From Phyllobacterium myrsinacearum (GTDB lineage Bacteria > Pseudomonadota > Alphaproteobacteria > Rhizobiales > Rhizobiaceae): 64,000 bases of DNA. The first letter of the stretch is position 1; each line of letters begins with the position of its first letter. Shown piece after piece: positions 18,410-27,817 of this stretch. The stretch spans positions 62,001 to 126,000 of the forward strand of contig NZ_JACGXN010000001.1 of assembly GCF_014138285.1 (NCBI RefSeq), in the 5' to 3' direction. The notes beneath the pieces were generated by a model. That model was not told where the DNA came from and searched no databases. It saw nothing but the letters and a program-made list of their open reading frames with translations. The translations under genes were made by a program, and so were the position numbers.

Positions 18410-19720
18410 TTACTGTCCGAGGTATGGGTAAAGCGGGAAGCGGTCGGTCAGCTCGACAACCTTCTTCTGCACGGCCTGCTCGACAGCTGCATTGCCCTCG
18501 TCGGAATTGGCGACCTTGAGACCGTCCAAAACTTCCGAAATCAGATTGCCGATCTCGGTGAACTCAGCTGCGCCGAAACCGCGTGTCGTGCCGGCCGGTG
18601 TGCCCAGGCGCACGCCTGACGTGACGAACGGCTTTTCCGGGTCGAACGGGATACCGTTCTTGTTGCAGGTGATATTGGCGCGGCCAAGAGCAGCTTCGGC
18701 ACGCTTGCCGGTTGCATTCTTGGGGCGCAGATCCACCAGCATCAGGTGGTTGTCGGTGCCGCCGGAAACGATGTTGAGACCGTTCTTCTTCAGCGATTCA
18801 GCCAAGGTACGGGCATTGTTCACAACGTTCTGGCCGTAGGTCTTGAATTCCGGCTTCAGCGCTTCACCAAATGCCACGGCCTTGGCAGCGATAACGTGCA
18901 TCAAGGGTCCGCCCTGCAGGCCGGGAAAGACGGCTGAATTGATTTTCTTGGCGATATCAGCATCGTTGGTCAAAATCATGCCGCCACGCGGGCCGCGCAG
19001 CGATTTGTGCGTCGTGGTGGTGGTGACATGGGCATGCGGCAGCGGCGACGGATGCACACCGGCAGCCACGAGACCGGCGATGTGCGCCATATCGACCATG
19101 AGATAGGCACCGACCGCATCGGCAATCTGGCGGAAGCGCTCGAAATCCCAGACACGGGAATAGGCTGTACCGCCGGCGATGATCAGTTTTGGCTTGTGCT
19201 GATGGGCCAGACGTTCAATTTCGGCCATGTCGAGCAGGTTGTCGTCCTGGCGCACGCCGTAGGAAACAACGTTGAACCACTTGCCGGACATATTGACCGG
19301 CGAACCGTGGGTCAGATGCCCGCCGGAATTGAGGTCAAGACCCATGAAGGTGTCACCCGGCTGCAGAAGCGCGAGGAATACGGCCTGGTTCATCTGGCTA
19401 CCGGAATTCGGTTGCACATTGGCATATTCGCAATCGAAAAGCTTCTTGGCCCGTTCGATAGCCAATTCTTCCGCAATATCAACAAACTGGCAGCCGCCAT
19501 AGTAACGCTTGCCCGGATAACCCTCGGCATATTTGTTGGTCATGATCGAGCCCTGTGCTTCAAGCACGGCACGCGACACGATGTTTTCGGATGCAATCAG
19601 CTCGATCTCGTGGCGCTGGCGGCCGAGTTCCTTGCGGATGGAGCCAAAAATTTCCGGATCGATGTCTTCGAGTGATGCGTTGAAAAATGTATCTGCAACG
19701 GAAGCGCTTGCATTCGACAT
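18410..19720 (-). CDS. glyA: Serine hydroxymethyltransferase
   Basis: The 436-residue PLP enzyme interconverts serine and glycine, charging tetrahydrofolate with a one-carbon unit. The PLP lysine is in [48 protein letters not shown] and [16 protein letters not shown] [13 protein letters not shown] are present in the expected order, and length is typical. It is transcribed in the same direction as nrdR but separated from it by the palindromic repeat and its own terminator. Confidence 0.96.
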   Translation of the reverse strand: MSNASASVADTFFNASLEDIDPEIFGSIRKELGRQRHEIELIASENIVSRAVLEAQGSIMTNKYAEGYPGKRYYGGCQFVDIAEELAIERAKKLFDCEYANVQPNSGSQMNQAVFLALLQPGDTFMGLDLNSGGHLTHGSPVNMSGKWFNVVSYGVRQDDNLLDMAEIERLAHQHKPKLIIAGGTAYSRVWDFERFRQIADAVGAYLMVDMAHIAGLVAAGVHPSPLPHAHVTTTTTHKSLRGPRGGMILTNDADIAKKINSAVFPGLQGGPLMHVIAAKAVAFGEALKPEFKTYGQNVVNNARTLAESLKKNGLNIVSGGTDNHLMLVDLRPKNATGKRAEAALGRANITCNKNGIPFDPEKPFVTSGVRLGTPAGTTRGFGAAEFTEIGNLISEVLDGLKVANSDEGNAAVEQAVQKKVVELTDRFPLYPYLGQ

Positions 19721-19850
19721 GGTGCCTGGACCCTCATTTGCCTTAAGTGAGTAGGTATTTCCGGCGCATTATCATACTTAAACGATCAAGGCCAATGGCC
19801 GGGGGGCGAAAACCATTAGCCCGAAACCGCCATCCACGATTCAAATGCAA

Positions 19851-19874
19851 AAAGACCGCCCGAAGGCGGTCTTT
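19851..19874 (-). terminator. Terminator of the L,D-transpeptidase gene
   Basis: AAAGACCGCC/GGCGGTCTTT, a perfect 10-bp stem with a 4-base loop, lies 28 bases past the stop, followed on the minus strand by TTGC. Confidence 0.88.
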
Positions 19875-19902
19875 GCCAATACAGCGATCAAAAAACAATC
19901 GA

Positions 19903-21180
19903 TCAGGTATTCGTGCCGATCGACAGCGCCTGCTGGCCATCGCGCTCGTAAATATCGTCGCGCAGCTGAACAACACCGTCGCCCGTCGACCATGCACTCA
20001 CATAAACAAAATGCAGGGGAACCGGATCGGCCACAGCAATCGGCGTGTTAACACCGGATTTGATCGTCGCATCCATGGTCTGGCGATCCCAGCCCGCCGT
20101 GTTGCGCAGCAGCCAGACGTTCAGGTCGCGCACGTTCTGCACACGTACGCAGCCGGACGAATCAAACCGCATCAGCTTGTTGAAATTGCCCTGCTGCGGC
20201 GTGTCGTGCATGTAGACCGCGTAAGGATTGGCGAAGTTGATCTTCGTCGACGACATGGCGTTGATCTTGCCCGGATCCTGACGGAACATCAGCTTGACCG
20301 CATCGTCGGTGTTCCAATCGACGCTTTCCGGCGGCACTTCCTGCTTCTGTTCGTTGAACAGGCGGATCTTGTTGCGCGTCAGGTAAGTCGGATCCTTGCG
20401 CATCAGCGGGATAATGTCCTTCTGGATAATCGACTTCGGCGCCGTCCAGTAAGGATTGAGAATGACTTCCGAAATCTTGGAGTCGAGAATTGGTGTCTGG
20501 CGGTCGATCTTGCCGACAATGGCCGTATGGCGCTGCACGACGCGGCCGCCTTCGACGGCCTCGATCTGCGCTGCCGGAATGTTGACCATGACATAGCGGC
20601 TGCCCTGGTTGGCAGCGGCCAGCGTGCGTACGCGCTCGAGGTTGGTCTGCAACTGGCCAAGACGGATATTGGCCGGGATATTCAGGGCCGCAATGGTGAA
20701 CTGGCCCATGACACCGTCGGCGGGCAGGCCATGACGCGCCTGAAACCGCTTCACGGCCGCATCGACATAGGTGTCAAAGGACGTCGAAAGCCCGGCGCTC
20801 TCGGAAAGATCGCCTGATACCATCAGACGCTTGCGCAACGCAGGAATGGACGGATCGACAACACCCAGCTGCAGCTTGGTGTTGATAGGAACATTCGGCC
20901 AGCCGCCATTGGCGACGATCTGACTGTAGGTGTTGATGGCAGCCTGAATGAAAGACACCGTCTCGGGGCTGGCAATTGGCTGGAAGCTTGCCACTTTGGC
21001 GTGGGCGCTTGAGCGCGCATCGAACTGGTCGTCCCAGTTGCCGCGGCGCGGAGAAGCGAGGATATCATTGATTGCCGGATCATCCGCCCATGCAGACGAT
21101 GAAATAGCAGCCAAACCAGCAGTTGCCACTCCGGTGAGGAATGTGCGGCGATCAAGCCCTGATGATCCTAGTTTCTTCAT
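19903..21180 (-). CDS. L,D-transpeptidase (YcbB/LdtP-like), Tat-type signal
   Basis: From the ATG at 21180 the product is 425 residues. The N-terminus DRRTFLTGVATAGLAAISSSAWA resembles a twin-arginine signal. A peptidoglycan-binding region follows (FQARHGLPADGVMGQFTIAALN), then the YkuD catalytic domain with YMHDTPQQGNF and the catalytic Cys in SSGCVRVQNVRDL. Such enzymes make 3-3 cross-links or attach outer-membrane proteins to peptidoglycan in the periplasm. The MarR gene directly upstream is of the LdtR type, known in Liberibacter to control such an enzyme. Earlier in-frame starts up to 21288 would spoil the signal peptide. Confidence 0.9.
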   Translation of the reverse strand: MKKLGSSGLDRRTFLTGVATAGLAAISSSAWADDPAINDILASPRRGNWDDQFDARSSAHAKVASFQPIASPETVSFIQAAINTYSQIVANGGWPNVPINTKLQLGVVDPSIPALRKRLMVSGDLSESAGLSTSFDTYVDAAVKRFQARHGLPADGVMGQFTIAALNIPANIRLGQLQTNLERVRTLAAANQGSRYVMVNIPAAQIEAVEGGRVVQRHTAIVGKIDRQTPILDSKISEVILNPYWTAPKSIIQKDIIPLMRKDPTYLTRNKIRLFNEQKQEVPPESVDWNTDDAVKLMFRQDPGKINAMSSTKINFANPYAVYMHDTPQQGNFNKLMRFDSSGCVRVQNVRDLNVWLLRNTAGWDRQTMDATIKSGVNTPIAVADPVPLHFVYVSAWSTGDGVVQLRDDIYERDGQQALSIGTNT

Positions 21181-21513
21181 AGTATTGCCCAACCCAAATG
21201 GAAATTCTGCAGCCAACCTGCCGCCTAATAACGCAGAACGCAGATTATGGTTTCCAAAATTATCAGGAACACCCTTAACAAACAGCAACTTTCACACTGA
21301 TCGCGTAATCGTGATGGTTCAAACGCCGATCAGCCCATACGGAGCCGATATTTAAGCTTCACTGAATTATGGAATAACTTGGATCGCCTTTTCACGGCAT
21401 TATGGCGGATTGATGACTTTTGCACCCGCTGACGGGCGCCTGAGCACCAAAGCCCGCCTTCGTTCCGCTAGTGGTCCGAAGCCGGGCTTTTGTTTGACAA
21501 CTGGTATCGAGGA
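21181..21513. promoter_or_regulatory. ldt upstream region with hairpin
   Basis: This 333-base gap holds the presumed L,D-transpeptidase promoter and, at 21449-21490, a hairpin with two long arms (AAAGCCCGCCTTCG and CGAAGCCGGGCTTT, one mismatch). On the plus strand TGTTT follows; on the minus strand, where it would end the MarR gene, the U tract is poor. No clear operator was found by eye. Confidence 0.5.
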
Positions 21514-22029
21514 TTACATGCGATAGGCGATCGTATCATTCCAGAAGCGGTCGAGACGCTGCAAAGCCTTGTTCATCGACTGGAATTCCTCGGCCTTGAT
21601 GCCGCCGACATGTTCGATCGAAGCCACATGACGTTCATAAAGCCCCGCAACGAGTTCCGCTACTTCATTGCCCTTCTCCGTCAGGCTGACGCGCACCGAA
21701 CGACGGTCGGTGCGTGAACGCTCGTGGGAGATGAAGCCAAGTTCGACCAGTTTCTTCAGATTGTAGGAAACATTCGAACCGAGATAGTAACCGCGGCTGC
21801 GCAGTTCCCCGGCGGTCAATTCAGCATTGCCGATGTTGAAAAGCAGCAATGCCTGGATGGCGTTGATATCACTGCGGCCGTTGCGGTCGAATTCATCTTT
21901 GACGACGTCAAGTAAACGACGATGCAGACGTTCGACCAACTGAAGTGCTTCAAGATAAAGAGTCCGCAATGCTGTATCATTCACGGTTGCATGCGGGGTC
22001 GTGCCAGACTTTCTCTGTATGTTGTTCAT
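21514..22029 (-). CDS. ldtR: MarR-family regulator, LdtR-like
   Basis: The 171-residue product (ATG at 22029) is a winged-helix MarR protein: helix-rich N-terminus (LYLEALQLVERLHRRLLDVVKDEFDR), then INAIQALLLFNIGNAELTAGELRSRGYYLGSNVSYNLKKLVELGFI as the recognition region, then HERSRTDRRSVRVSLTEKG as the wing. The sequence and its place just upstream of an L,D-transpeptidase fit LdtR, which in Liberibacter activates the transpeptidase gene and affects osmotic tolerance. A 10-bp perfect palindrome AATTCGAATT at 22099-22108, 70 bases upstream, is a possible self-operator. The symbol rests on similarity and context. Confidence 0.75.
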   Translation of the reverse strand: MNNIQRKSGTTPHATVNDTALRTLYLEALQLVERLHRRLLDVVKDEFDRNGRSDINAIQALLLFNIGNAELTAGELRSRGYYLGSNVSYNLKKLVELGFISHERSRTDRRSVRVSLTEKGNEVAELVAGLYERHVASIEHVGGIKAEEFQSMNKALQRLDRFWNDTIAYRM

Positions 22030-22167
22030 AGTACCTGCCTCACTGTTGTTTCGGTGTATTTTTCTCACCGTTGAGGCAACACTATCCAATACGCATAAAA
22101 TTCGAATTAAAACTCAGACTTAACAGTACCTTACCACGATGGATGCAATTTCAGGCTTAATGAAGAC

Positions 22168-22596
22168 TTACCGCTGTGGCATGGCCTGCTGACGCTTCTG
22201 CAGGAAAAGCACGATACGAAAGGCGATATAGAGGATAGCCACGCAGCAATGGATGGCTGCAATCACTGGCCGGTAATAGAAATATTCCCAGAAGACCGTA
22301 AACATCAGCGCCTCCCCTGTTGCGGCAACGAACCAGATGACCGGGCCCCAGGAAACCATCATCCACAATCCGATGGAAGCGACCGGGAAAAGCATGGCCA
22401 GCGACACCGACGCGACCTTCCATTGCCAGGGCATCAGGTCGAAGCGCCAGAGCAGGCCGTCATAATAGCCCATGATCTGCACCCAGTAGCCAACGCCCGC
22501 CACGAGGCAATAAAGCGAGACCAGCCGCAGCAGCCAGACAAAGCCGGTCTGGGCCAGGGTCGAATCGAATGGCAGGTGGGTCGGCTTCTCAATCAT
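22168..22596 (-). CDS. Four-span membrane protein (DUF6163-like)
   Basis: The 142-residue product has four hydrophobic spans (about residues 18-40, 60-80, 82-100 and 108-130) and ends KRQQAMPQR. It is Trp-rich around LLWRFDLMPWQWK. It resembles the small membrane proteins annotated as DUF6163 in Hyphomicrobiales, found near the ldtR gene. Its start overlaps the stop of the hydrolase gene upstream (ATGA), so it is translated from the same message. Function is unknown. Confidence 0.65.
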   Translation of the reverse strand: MIEKPTHLPFDSTLAQTGFVWLLRLVSLYCLVAGVGYWVQIMGYYDGLLWRFDLMPWQWKVASVSLAMLFPVASIGLWMMVSWGPVIWFVAATGEALMFTVFWEYFYYRPVIAAIHCCVAILYIAFRIVLFLQKRQQAMPQR

Positions 22597-23648
22597 GTAA
22601 GCTGCAATTCCCGCTCGCCAAGCGGTGCGAAATAAGCGTCGACCATTTCGGTCGTCACATCCTCGATTGTGGCAGGTTGCCAGACAGGAGTGTTGTCCTT
22701 GTCGATCAGAAGCGCGCGGATACCCTCGTAGAAATCATGGCTCTCCAGCATTCTCGAAAGAATCCGGTATTCCATCTGCATGCATTGATCCATGTCGAGA
22801 TCACGTCCTTCTTCGATCTGCCTGAACGTCACATGCAGGCTGGTGGGAGAACGTGTCCTGACGATATCCAGAACCCGCTGCGCATCCTCGTTTCCGTTCA
22901 CGCCAGCAGCGGCAAGGCGGATAAGACAGCCGCCCAGCGTTTGCGAATCGAACAGAACGCCAATCATATCGCGTATTTTCTCGCTGGTTTCATAGTCCGG
23001 ATTGATAGTTTTCCCGTGAAGAGCCTGTTCGGGATCACCGGTCCTGATCAGAGCACGGCGTATTGCCTCCTTGTCTTTCGCCCGGATCGCATGGGTAGCA
23101 ATGCCGCTCTGGAGGCAATCACCCTGCCGGATACGGTTGCCGGTCAGGGCCAGATAGGTGCCGAAATGTTCGGGCATATGCGGAAGGAAAGCACTGCCAC
23201 CCACATCGGGAAAGAACCCGATACCAACCTCCGGCATGGCAAACATGACATTTTCCGTGACGATCCGGTGCGACCCGTGCGCGGAAATGCCAACACCTCC
23301 GCCCATGACAATGCCATCTATCAGCGAAATATACGGCTTGGGAAAATGGCGGATGAATGCGTTGAGCCGATACTCATCATAAAAGAAGTCATAGAGTGGT
23401 TTGCCCGCCCGCCCCGCATGATAAACAGCAAGGATATCACCACCTGCACAAAAGGCCCGGCCCTCGCCCTCAACGATGACACACGCAATATCGGGATCGA
23501 TGGCCCAGGCATGCAAGGCGCGGGACAGCGCCCTGATCATAACGGGCGTCAGCGCATTCAGAGCCTTTGGGCGCGTCAGACGCACCAGTCCGGCCTTCCC
23601 CTTGGTTTCGAATGCGATCTCGCCTTCGCCGCCAAAATCAATTTCCAT
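22593..23648 (-). CDS. 3-hydroxyisobutyryl-CoA hydrolase (enoyl-CoA hydratase/isomerase family)
   Basis: From the ATG at 23648 the product is 351 residues. AGGAGGGGCGT directly before it decides this start over an ATG 18 bases upstream whose codons contain that site. Crotonase-fold motifs are PKALNALTPVMIRAL, FCAGGDILAVYHAG (oxyanion hole), MGGGVGISAHGSHRI and MPEVGIGFFPDVGGSAFL. The length and C-terminal region match 3-hydroxyisobutyryl-CoA hydrolase of valine catabolism rather than the shorter enoyl-CoA hydratases. No other valine genes are nearby. Confidence 0.85.
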   Translation of the reverse strand: MEIDFGGEGEIAFETKGKAGLVRLTRPKALNALTPVMIRALSRALHAWAIDPDIACVIVEGEGRAFCAGGDILAVYHAGRAGKPLYDFFYDEYRLNAFIRHFPKPYISLIDGIVMGGGVGISAHGSHRIVTENVMFAMPEVGIGFFPDVGGSAFLPHMPEHFGTYLALTGNRIRQGDCLQSGIATHAIRAKDKEAIRRALIRTGDPEQALHGKTINPDYETSEKIRDMIGVLFDSQTLGGCLIRLAAAGVNGNEDAQRVLDIVRTRSPTSLHVTFRQIEEGRDLDMDQCMQMEYRILSRMLESHDFYEGIRALLIDKDNTPVWQPATIEDVTTEMVDAYFAPLGERELQLT

Positions 23649-23810
23649 ACGCCCCTCCTCGTTCATTGTCGTGAGGTTAGGAAACTCCGGCGTACCGCGT
23701 CAATGGATCACATCTTGCGGCAAGCGTCTTGGTCCGCAGGGTGAAGCCTGTTAAAACTGTTTTTAAACAAAACAGAAGAAAGTCCGTTCGATGCGGATAA
23801 GGCAGTCATC

Positions 23811-24848
23811 ATGAACAAAGTTTCCCCTTTCCACGCCAGCACCGGCAGGTCCGTCGATGAAATCACGCAGAGCCGGCGCCTGCGCCGCATGCGCAAGGCC
23901 GACTGGTCACGTCGTCTGGTGCAGGAAAGCCAATTGACGGTCAACGATCTGATCTGGCCGATCTTCCTGTGCGAGGGAACGAACCGCCGTGAGGACATCG
24001 CGGCCATGCCGGGCGTCCAGCGTTTTTCTGTGGATATGGCCGTGCGCGAAGCGGAGCGGGCAGCAAAGCTCGGCATTCCCGCCATTGCAACCTTTGCCAA
24101 TATCGATCCGGCGCTGCGCGATGATACCGGTTCGGGCATTCTCGACGCCGACAACCTGATCAATCGCGCCACGCGCGCCATCAAGGACGCCGTGCCTGAG
24201 ATCGGCATGATCACCGATGTGGCACTGGACCCGTTCACCAGCCACGGTCACGACGGTATTTTGCGTGAGGGCATCATCGTCAATGACGAAACGGTGGCCC
24301 AGATTACCCGCGGCGCGGTGCTGCAGGCGGCGGCCGGTGCCGATATCATCGCGCCGTCCGACATGATGGATGGCCGCATCGGCGCCATCCGCGAGGCACT
24401 GGACCAGAACGGCTTTCAGGATGTGGCGATCATGGCCTATGCCACGAAATTCGCCTCGGCGTTTTATGGCCCCTATCGCGAAGCCATCGGCACGTCAGGG
24501 CGTCTGAAAGGCGACAAGAAGACCTATTATATTGATCCGGCCAATACGGATGAGGCCGTCCGCGAGGCGGAACAGGATCTGGCCGAGGGTGCGGATTCGC
24601 TGATGGTCAAGCCGGGCCTGCCCTATCTCGACATCATCCACCGTCTCAAGGAAACCTTTGCTGTGCCGACATTCGCCTATCAGGTGTCCGGTGAGTACGC
24701 GATGATCAAGGCGGCCGGTGCCAATGGCTGGATCGACGAGGAACGGGTAATGATGGAAACCCTGCTGGCGTTCAAGCGCGCCGGCTGCGACGGTATTCTG
24801 ACCTACTTCGCGCCTCTTGTTGCCGAACGTCTGAAGGCCGGGCTTTAG
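23811..24848 (+). CDS. hemB: Delta-aminolevulinic acid dehydratase, zinc-independent type
   Basis: The 345-residue enzyme condenses two 5-aminolevulinate molecules to porphobilinogen for haem and cobalamin. The catalytic lysines are in YATKFASAFYGP and LMVKPGLPYLDI. The metal-site sequence DVALDPFTSHGHDG has Asp/Ala where zinc enzymes have a Cys cluster, so this is the Mg2+/K+-type. SDMMDGRIGAIREAL is also present. It stands alone on the plus strand. A weak stem-loop (TTCAAG/CTTGAA, 24879-24897) follows. Confidence 0.96.
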   Translation: MNKVSPFHASTGRSVDEITQSRRLRRMRKADWSRRLVQESQLTVNDLIWPIFLCEGTNRREDIAAMPGVQRFSVDMAVREAERAAKLGIPAIATFANIDPALRDDTGSGILDADNLINRATRAIKDAVPEIGMITDVALDPFTSHGHDGILREGIIVNDETVAQITRGAVLQAAAGADIIAPSDMMDGRIGAIREALDQNGFQDVAIMAYATKFASAFYGPYREAIGTSGRLKGDKKTYYIDPANTDEAVREAEQDLAEGADSLMVKPGLPYLDIIHRLKETFAVPTFAYQVSGEYAMIKAAGANGWIDEERVMMETLLAFKRAGCDGILTYFAPLVAERLKAGL

Positions 24849-24965
24849 ACTGCATCAGCTCCGTACGCACCACAAAGCTTCAAGAAATCTCCTTGAATTT
24901 CTATTCTAGAATTCCCACGTTCAGCAGTACGGCACTGTGTCCGTGTGTTTTAAACGGGAAACAAA

Positions 24966-25436
24966 ATGAATACGAGCGCGCTTGACGGCGAAATAATCAC
25001 CAACCGCCTGGATGACTGGCGGATGTATCAGGGCGTGCGGTCCAGCCGTGTTTTTGCGTTCCTGATGGATTATGTCATCGTGTTTTTCCTTTGCATCCCC
25101 GTAGCGATCGTCATCGCTGTTCTCGGTGTTGCAACGCTTGGTCTTGGATGGATGCTCTACGGCATCATGTTCCCTGCCGTCGCCCTCGCCTATGTGGCGA
25201 CGACACTCGGCGGACCACGTCAGGCGACCAAGGGCATGCAGATGATGGGTCTGAAGCTGGAACGTCTTGACGGCCAGAAAGTCGACGGCCTGTTTGCCAT
25301 CGTGCATACGGTGTTGTTCTGGGGCCTCAACGTGGTGCTGACACCGCTGATCCTGCTTGCAACATTCGTTCTGGACCGCAAACGCACGGTGCATGACCTT
25401 CTTCTTGGTACGGTTGTCGTACGCGCATATAATTAA
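24966..25436 (+). CDS. RDD-family membrane protein
   Basis: The 156-residue product has the RDD pattern: SSRVFAFLMDYVIVFFLCIP (Arg-Asp in the first span), a second and third hydrophobic segment (GVATLGLGWMLYGIMFPAVALAYV and LFWGLNVVLTPLILL), and the C-terminal DRKRTVHDLLLGTVVV in which the Asp-Arg-Lys-Arg stretch is typical. RDD proteins are inner-membrane and possibly cation transporters, but this is unproven for most. A terminator follows at 25443. Confidence 0.82.
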   Translation: MNTSALDGEIITNRLDDWRMYQGVRSSRVFAFLMDYVIVFFLCIPVAIVIAVLGVATLGLGWMLYGIMFPAVALAYVATTLGGPRQATKGMQMMGLKLERLDGQKVDGLFAIVHTVLFWGLNVVLTPLILLATFVLDRKRTVHDLLLGTVVVRAYN

Positions 25437-25442
25437 TCCGAG

Positions 25443-25460
25443 GGCTCCCACGCGGGAGCC
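25443..25460 (+). terminator. Terminator after the RDD gene
   Basis: GGCTCCC/GGGAGCC, a 7-bp stem with a 4-base loop, is followed by TTCTTCATTT, 6 bases past the RDD stop. Confidence 0.8.
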
Positions 25461-25477
25461 TTCTTCATTTGCCGGCC

Positions 25478-25912
25478 ATGTCCATGACACATCTCAGGCT
25501 CACCGCCTTCGCCGCAATGGCGTTCCTCTTCTATGGTTTCGGTATTGCCAGCAGCCCGGCCGCGTCGCCCGCCGGGCGATATTGCGGCGAGGTCATTTCA
25601 AACGGCGATTATCAGGATATAACGACCATTCTCAATGTGGACCGTGATGGCCGCATCTCGGGTACATACCAGATCGAGGCGCCGGATGGCCTTGTCATGG
25701 GAACGCTGGTGGAAAAGAATCTCACCGCCGAAACAGTCCGCACAATGGTCTGGACCGACAAATATGGCTCTGGTCTGCTGACCTTGCATTTTTCCAATGA
25801 CTATCGTTCGTTCAATGGCCGCTGGGGCCGCACAGAAGGTGGCAGGGACGACACACCAAGCCATTCGTGGAATGGAGCGCCTTGCTACTATCTTGACGAC
25901 AATCGTAACTAG
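25478..25912 (+). CDS. Exported hypothetical protein
   Basis: The product is 144 residues from the ATG at 25478 (25484 is also possible; no strong ribosome-binding site). A hydrophobic N-terminus ending near SSPAASPA is a likely signal peptide. The mature part begins GRYCGEVISNGDYQDITTIL and ends SHSWNGAPCYYLDDNRN. Two cysteines, near each end, could form a disulfide. The repeating short beta-strand pattern (GRISGTYQIE, GLLTLHFSNDYRSFNGRWG) suggests a small lipocalin-like or beta-barrel fold. I do not recognise a family. Confidence 0.65.
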   Translation: MSMTHLRLTAFAAMAFLFYGFGIASSPAASPAGRYCGEVISNGDYQDITTILNVDRDGRISGTYQIEAPDGLVMGTLVEKNLTAETVRTMVWTDKYGSGLLTLHFSNDYRSFNGRWGRTEGGRDDTPSHSWNGAPCYYLDDNRN

Positions 25913-26041
25913 GTTTGAATCTTGTTAGCCAGGTACTGCAGCGAAACCCGCGACATTCACAACTGAATACAATATAATTGAATTGACGTTTTCGGGGGTC
26001 TTACGATTCTATAGGGGTTGCAGACTGGTCCAGGATAACGA

Positions 26042-26788
26042 ATGACGCATCAACCGCAGCAATCACCGCAGTTCTTCCTGACAGCACCCTCGCCCTGTCC
26101 GTATCTGGAAGGGCAATTGGAGCGCAAGGTTTTCACCCATCTCGTGGGCGGGCGAGCGAGCGAGTTGAACGACCTCCTGACCCAGGGCGGGTTCCGCCGT
26201 TCCCAGAACATCGCCTATCGACCGGCCTGTGAAAATTGCCGGGCCTGCGTTTCGGTGCGCATTCTTGCGGGAGAGTTCAAGCAGGACAAATCCATGCGCC
26301 GCGTCTGGAACCGCAACCGCGACCTTATCGGCAATATCCATCAGGCCGAACCCTCCACCGAACAGTACACGCTCTTCCGCCGCTATCTTGATGCGCGCCA
26401 CAACAAAGGCGGCATGTCGGAGATGACCGTGCTCGACTACGCGATGATGGTCGAGGATACCCATGTTCCCACCCAGATCATCGAGTATCGCCGCCGCGGA
26501 CCGGATTCCTTCATCACCAAGAAGGGTGAAGGCGAACTGATCGCAGTGGCGCTGACCGACATCATGGGCGATGGGTTGTCGATGGTCTATTCCTTCTTCA
26601 ATCCTGATTATGCGGACCGTTCGCTCGGTACCTTCATGATTCTCGATCACATCCAGCGCGCCGCCGCTGCAGGACTGCCGCATGTCTATCTCGGCTATTG
26701 GGTCGAAGGCTCGCGCAAGATGCAATACAAGATCCGCTACAAACCGCAGGAACATCTGGGACCAAAAGGCTGGGAAAGGCGCGAATAG
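26042..26788 (+). CDS. bpt: Aspartate/glutamate leucyltransferase
   Basis: The 248-residue product is a bacterial protein transferase that adds leucine from Leu-tRNA to proteins with N-terminal Asp or Glu, marking them for ClpS/ClpAP (N-end rule). The N-terminal half has [16 protein letters not shown] and [15 protein letters not shown] (Cys pair). The C-terminal GNAT-like part has [25 protein letters not shown] and [20 protein letters not shown]. Length and motifs match the Bpt family. It stands alone. Confidence 0.93.
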   Translation: MTHQPQQSPQFFLTAPSPCPYLEGQLERKVFTHLVGGRASELNDLLTQGGFRRSQNIAYRPACENCRACVSVRILAGEFKQDKSMRRVWNRNRDLIGNIHQAEPSTEQYTLFRRYLDARHNKGGMSEMTVLDYAMMVEDTHVPTQIIEYRRRGPDSFITKKGEGELIAVALTDIMGDGLSMVYSFFNPDYADRSLGTFMILDHIQRAAAAGLPHVYLGYWVEGSRKMQYKIRYKPQEHLGPKGWERRE

Positions 26789-26910
26789 AAAATTTGCAGC
26801 GCCTTCTGCCATTTGAAACTGATTATGCGGGCATCACCTGGAATAACATCGTTCTTCCCGCTAAAGCTCGTGGCTCAGAACAATAAAAAGACTTGGAAAG
26901 CCCACAGGAA

Positions 26911-27810
26911 ATGTCCCAATCGCATCTTGATCACCGCAAGGGCCTGCTCATCACGGGTATCGGCGGGCTGATACTCTCCGTCGATATTCCGCTTCTGCGC
27001 CTCGGTCAGGGCGAAACCTGGTCGACACTGCTGCTGCGTAGCGGTACCACCTTCATCTGCGCCCTGATCATCTGGGCGGTGTGGAGCATTGCCACCGGGC
27101 GGGTCAAAACAATCCTGCCGGGACGCATCGGATTTGCGGTAGCCGGGCTTTACGGCCTGGGCTCGATCTTTTTCATGATTGCCGTCTACAACACTTCGAC
27201 GGCCAACCTCGTCTTCATTCTGGCATTCAACACGGTTTTTGCCGCACTCCTGTCGTGGATTTTCCTGAAGGAGCGTCCAAAGACCGCAACCTTCGTCGCC
27301 ATGTTCTTCATGCTGATCGGTGTCGGAATCATCGTGCGCGAAGGCCTGTCATCAGGACACCTCTTCGGCAACATCATCGCACTCATGTCCACCTTTTTCC
27401 TCGCGTCGGCCATTACGGTAACCCGCGCCTCGAAGAAGGATATGAGCTTTGCCGCGATCATCGGCACCGTCCTGCCGATGACGGTCGCGGCTTTCATGGT
27501 TTCGCAGCACGGATATTCCGTCGCGGCCCCCGGCTGGATCATCTTCAACGGTGCGGTGATCACGACAATCGCCTTCGCCTGCCTTGCGACCGGGCCCCGG
27601 TTCCTGTCCGGGCCCGAAGTGGCGATGTTCTATCTTCTGGAAACCGTACTGGCGCCGATCTGGGTCTGGCTGGTCTTTTCCGAGCGTCCCAGCGATCCTA
27701 CCCTGCTGGGCGGGATCATCATCATCACGGCACTGGTTTCTCATTCTATCTGGCAGATGCGCAGTTCCCGCAGGCGGTCCCGGATGGCGGAAATCCGCCA
27801 CCCAATCTGA
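26911..27810 (+). CDS. EamA/DMT-family transporter
   Basis: The 299-residue product (ATG at 26911; a TTG 18 bases upstream is possible) has about ten membrane spans arranged as two EamA repeats. Motifs include SGTTFICALIIWAVW, NLVFILAFNTVFAALLSWIFLKERP and, in the second half, FYLLETVLAPIWVWLVFSERP. DMT permeases of this type export amino acids or other small metabolites; the substrate is not predictable. It converges on the RND permease with only 7 bases between their stops. Confidence 0.85.
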   Translation: MSQSHLDHRKGLLITGIGGLILSVDIPLLRLGQGETWSTLLLRSGTTFICALIIWAVWSIATGRVKTILPGRIGFAVAGLYGLGSIFFMIAVYNTSTANLVFILAFNTVFAALLSWIFLKERPKTATFVAMFFMLIGVGIIVREGLSSGHLFGNIIALMSTFFLASAITVTRASKKDMSFAAIIGTVLPMTVAAFMVSQHGYSVAAPGWIIFNGAVITTIAFACLATGPRFLSGPEVAMFYLLETVLAPIWVWLVFSERPSDPTLLGGIIIITALVSHSIWQMRSSRRRSRMAEIRHPI

Positions 27811-27817
27811 TATCGGC

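Noticed and set aside
19747-20817. 356-codon plus-strand frame opposite the L,D-transpeptidase
   Set aside because: Antisense shadow; would run through the real gene's terminator and has no protein features.
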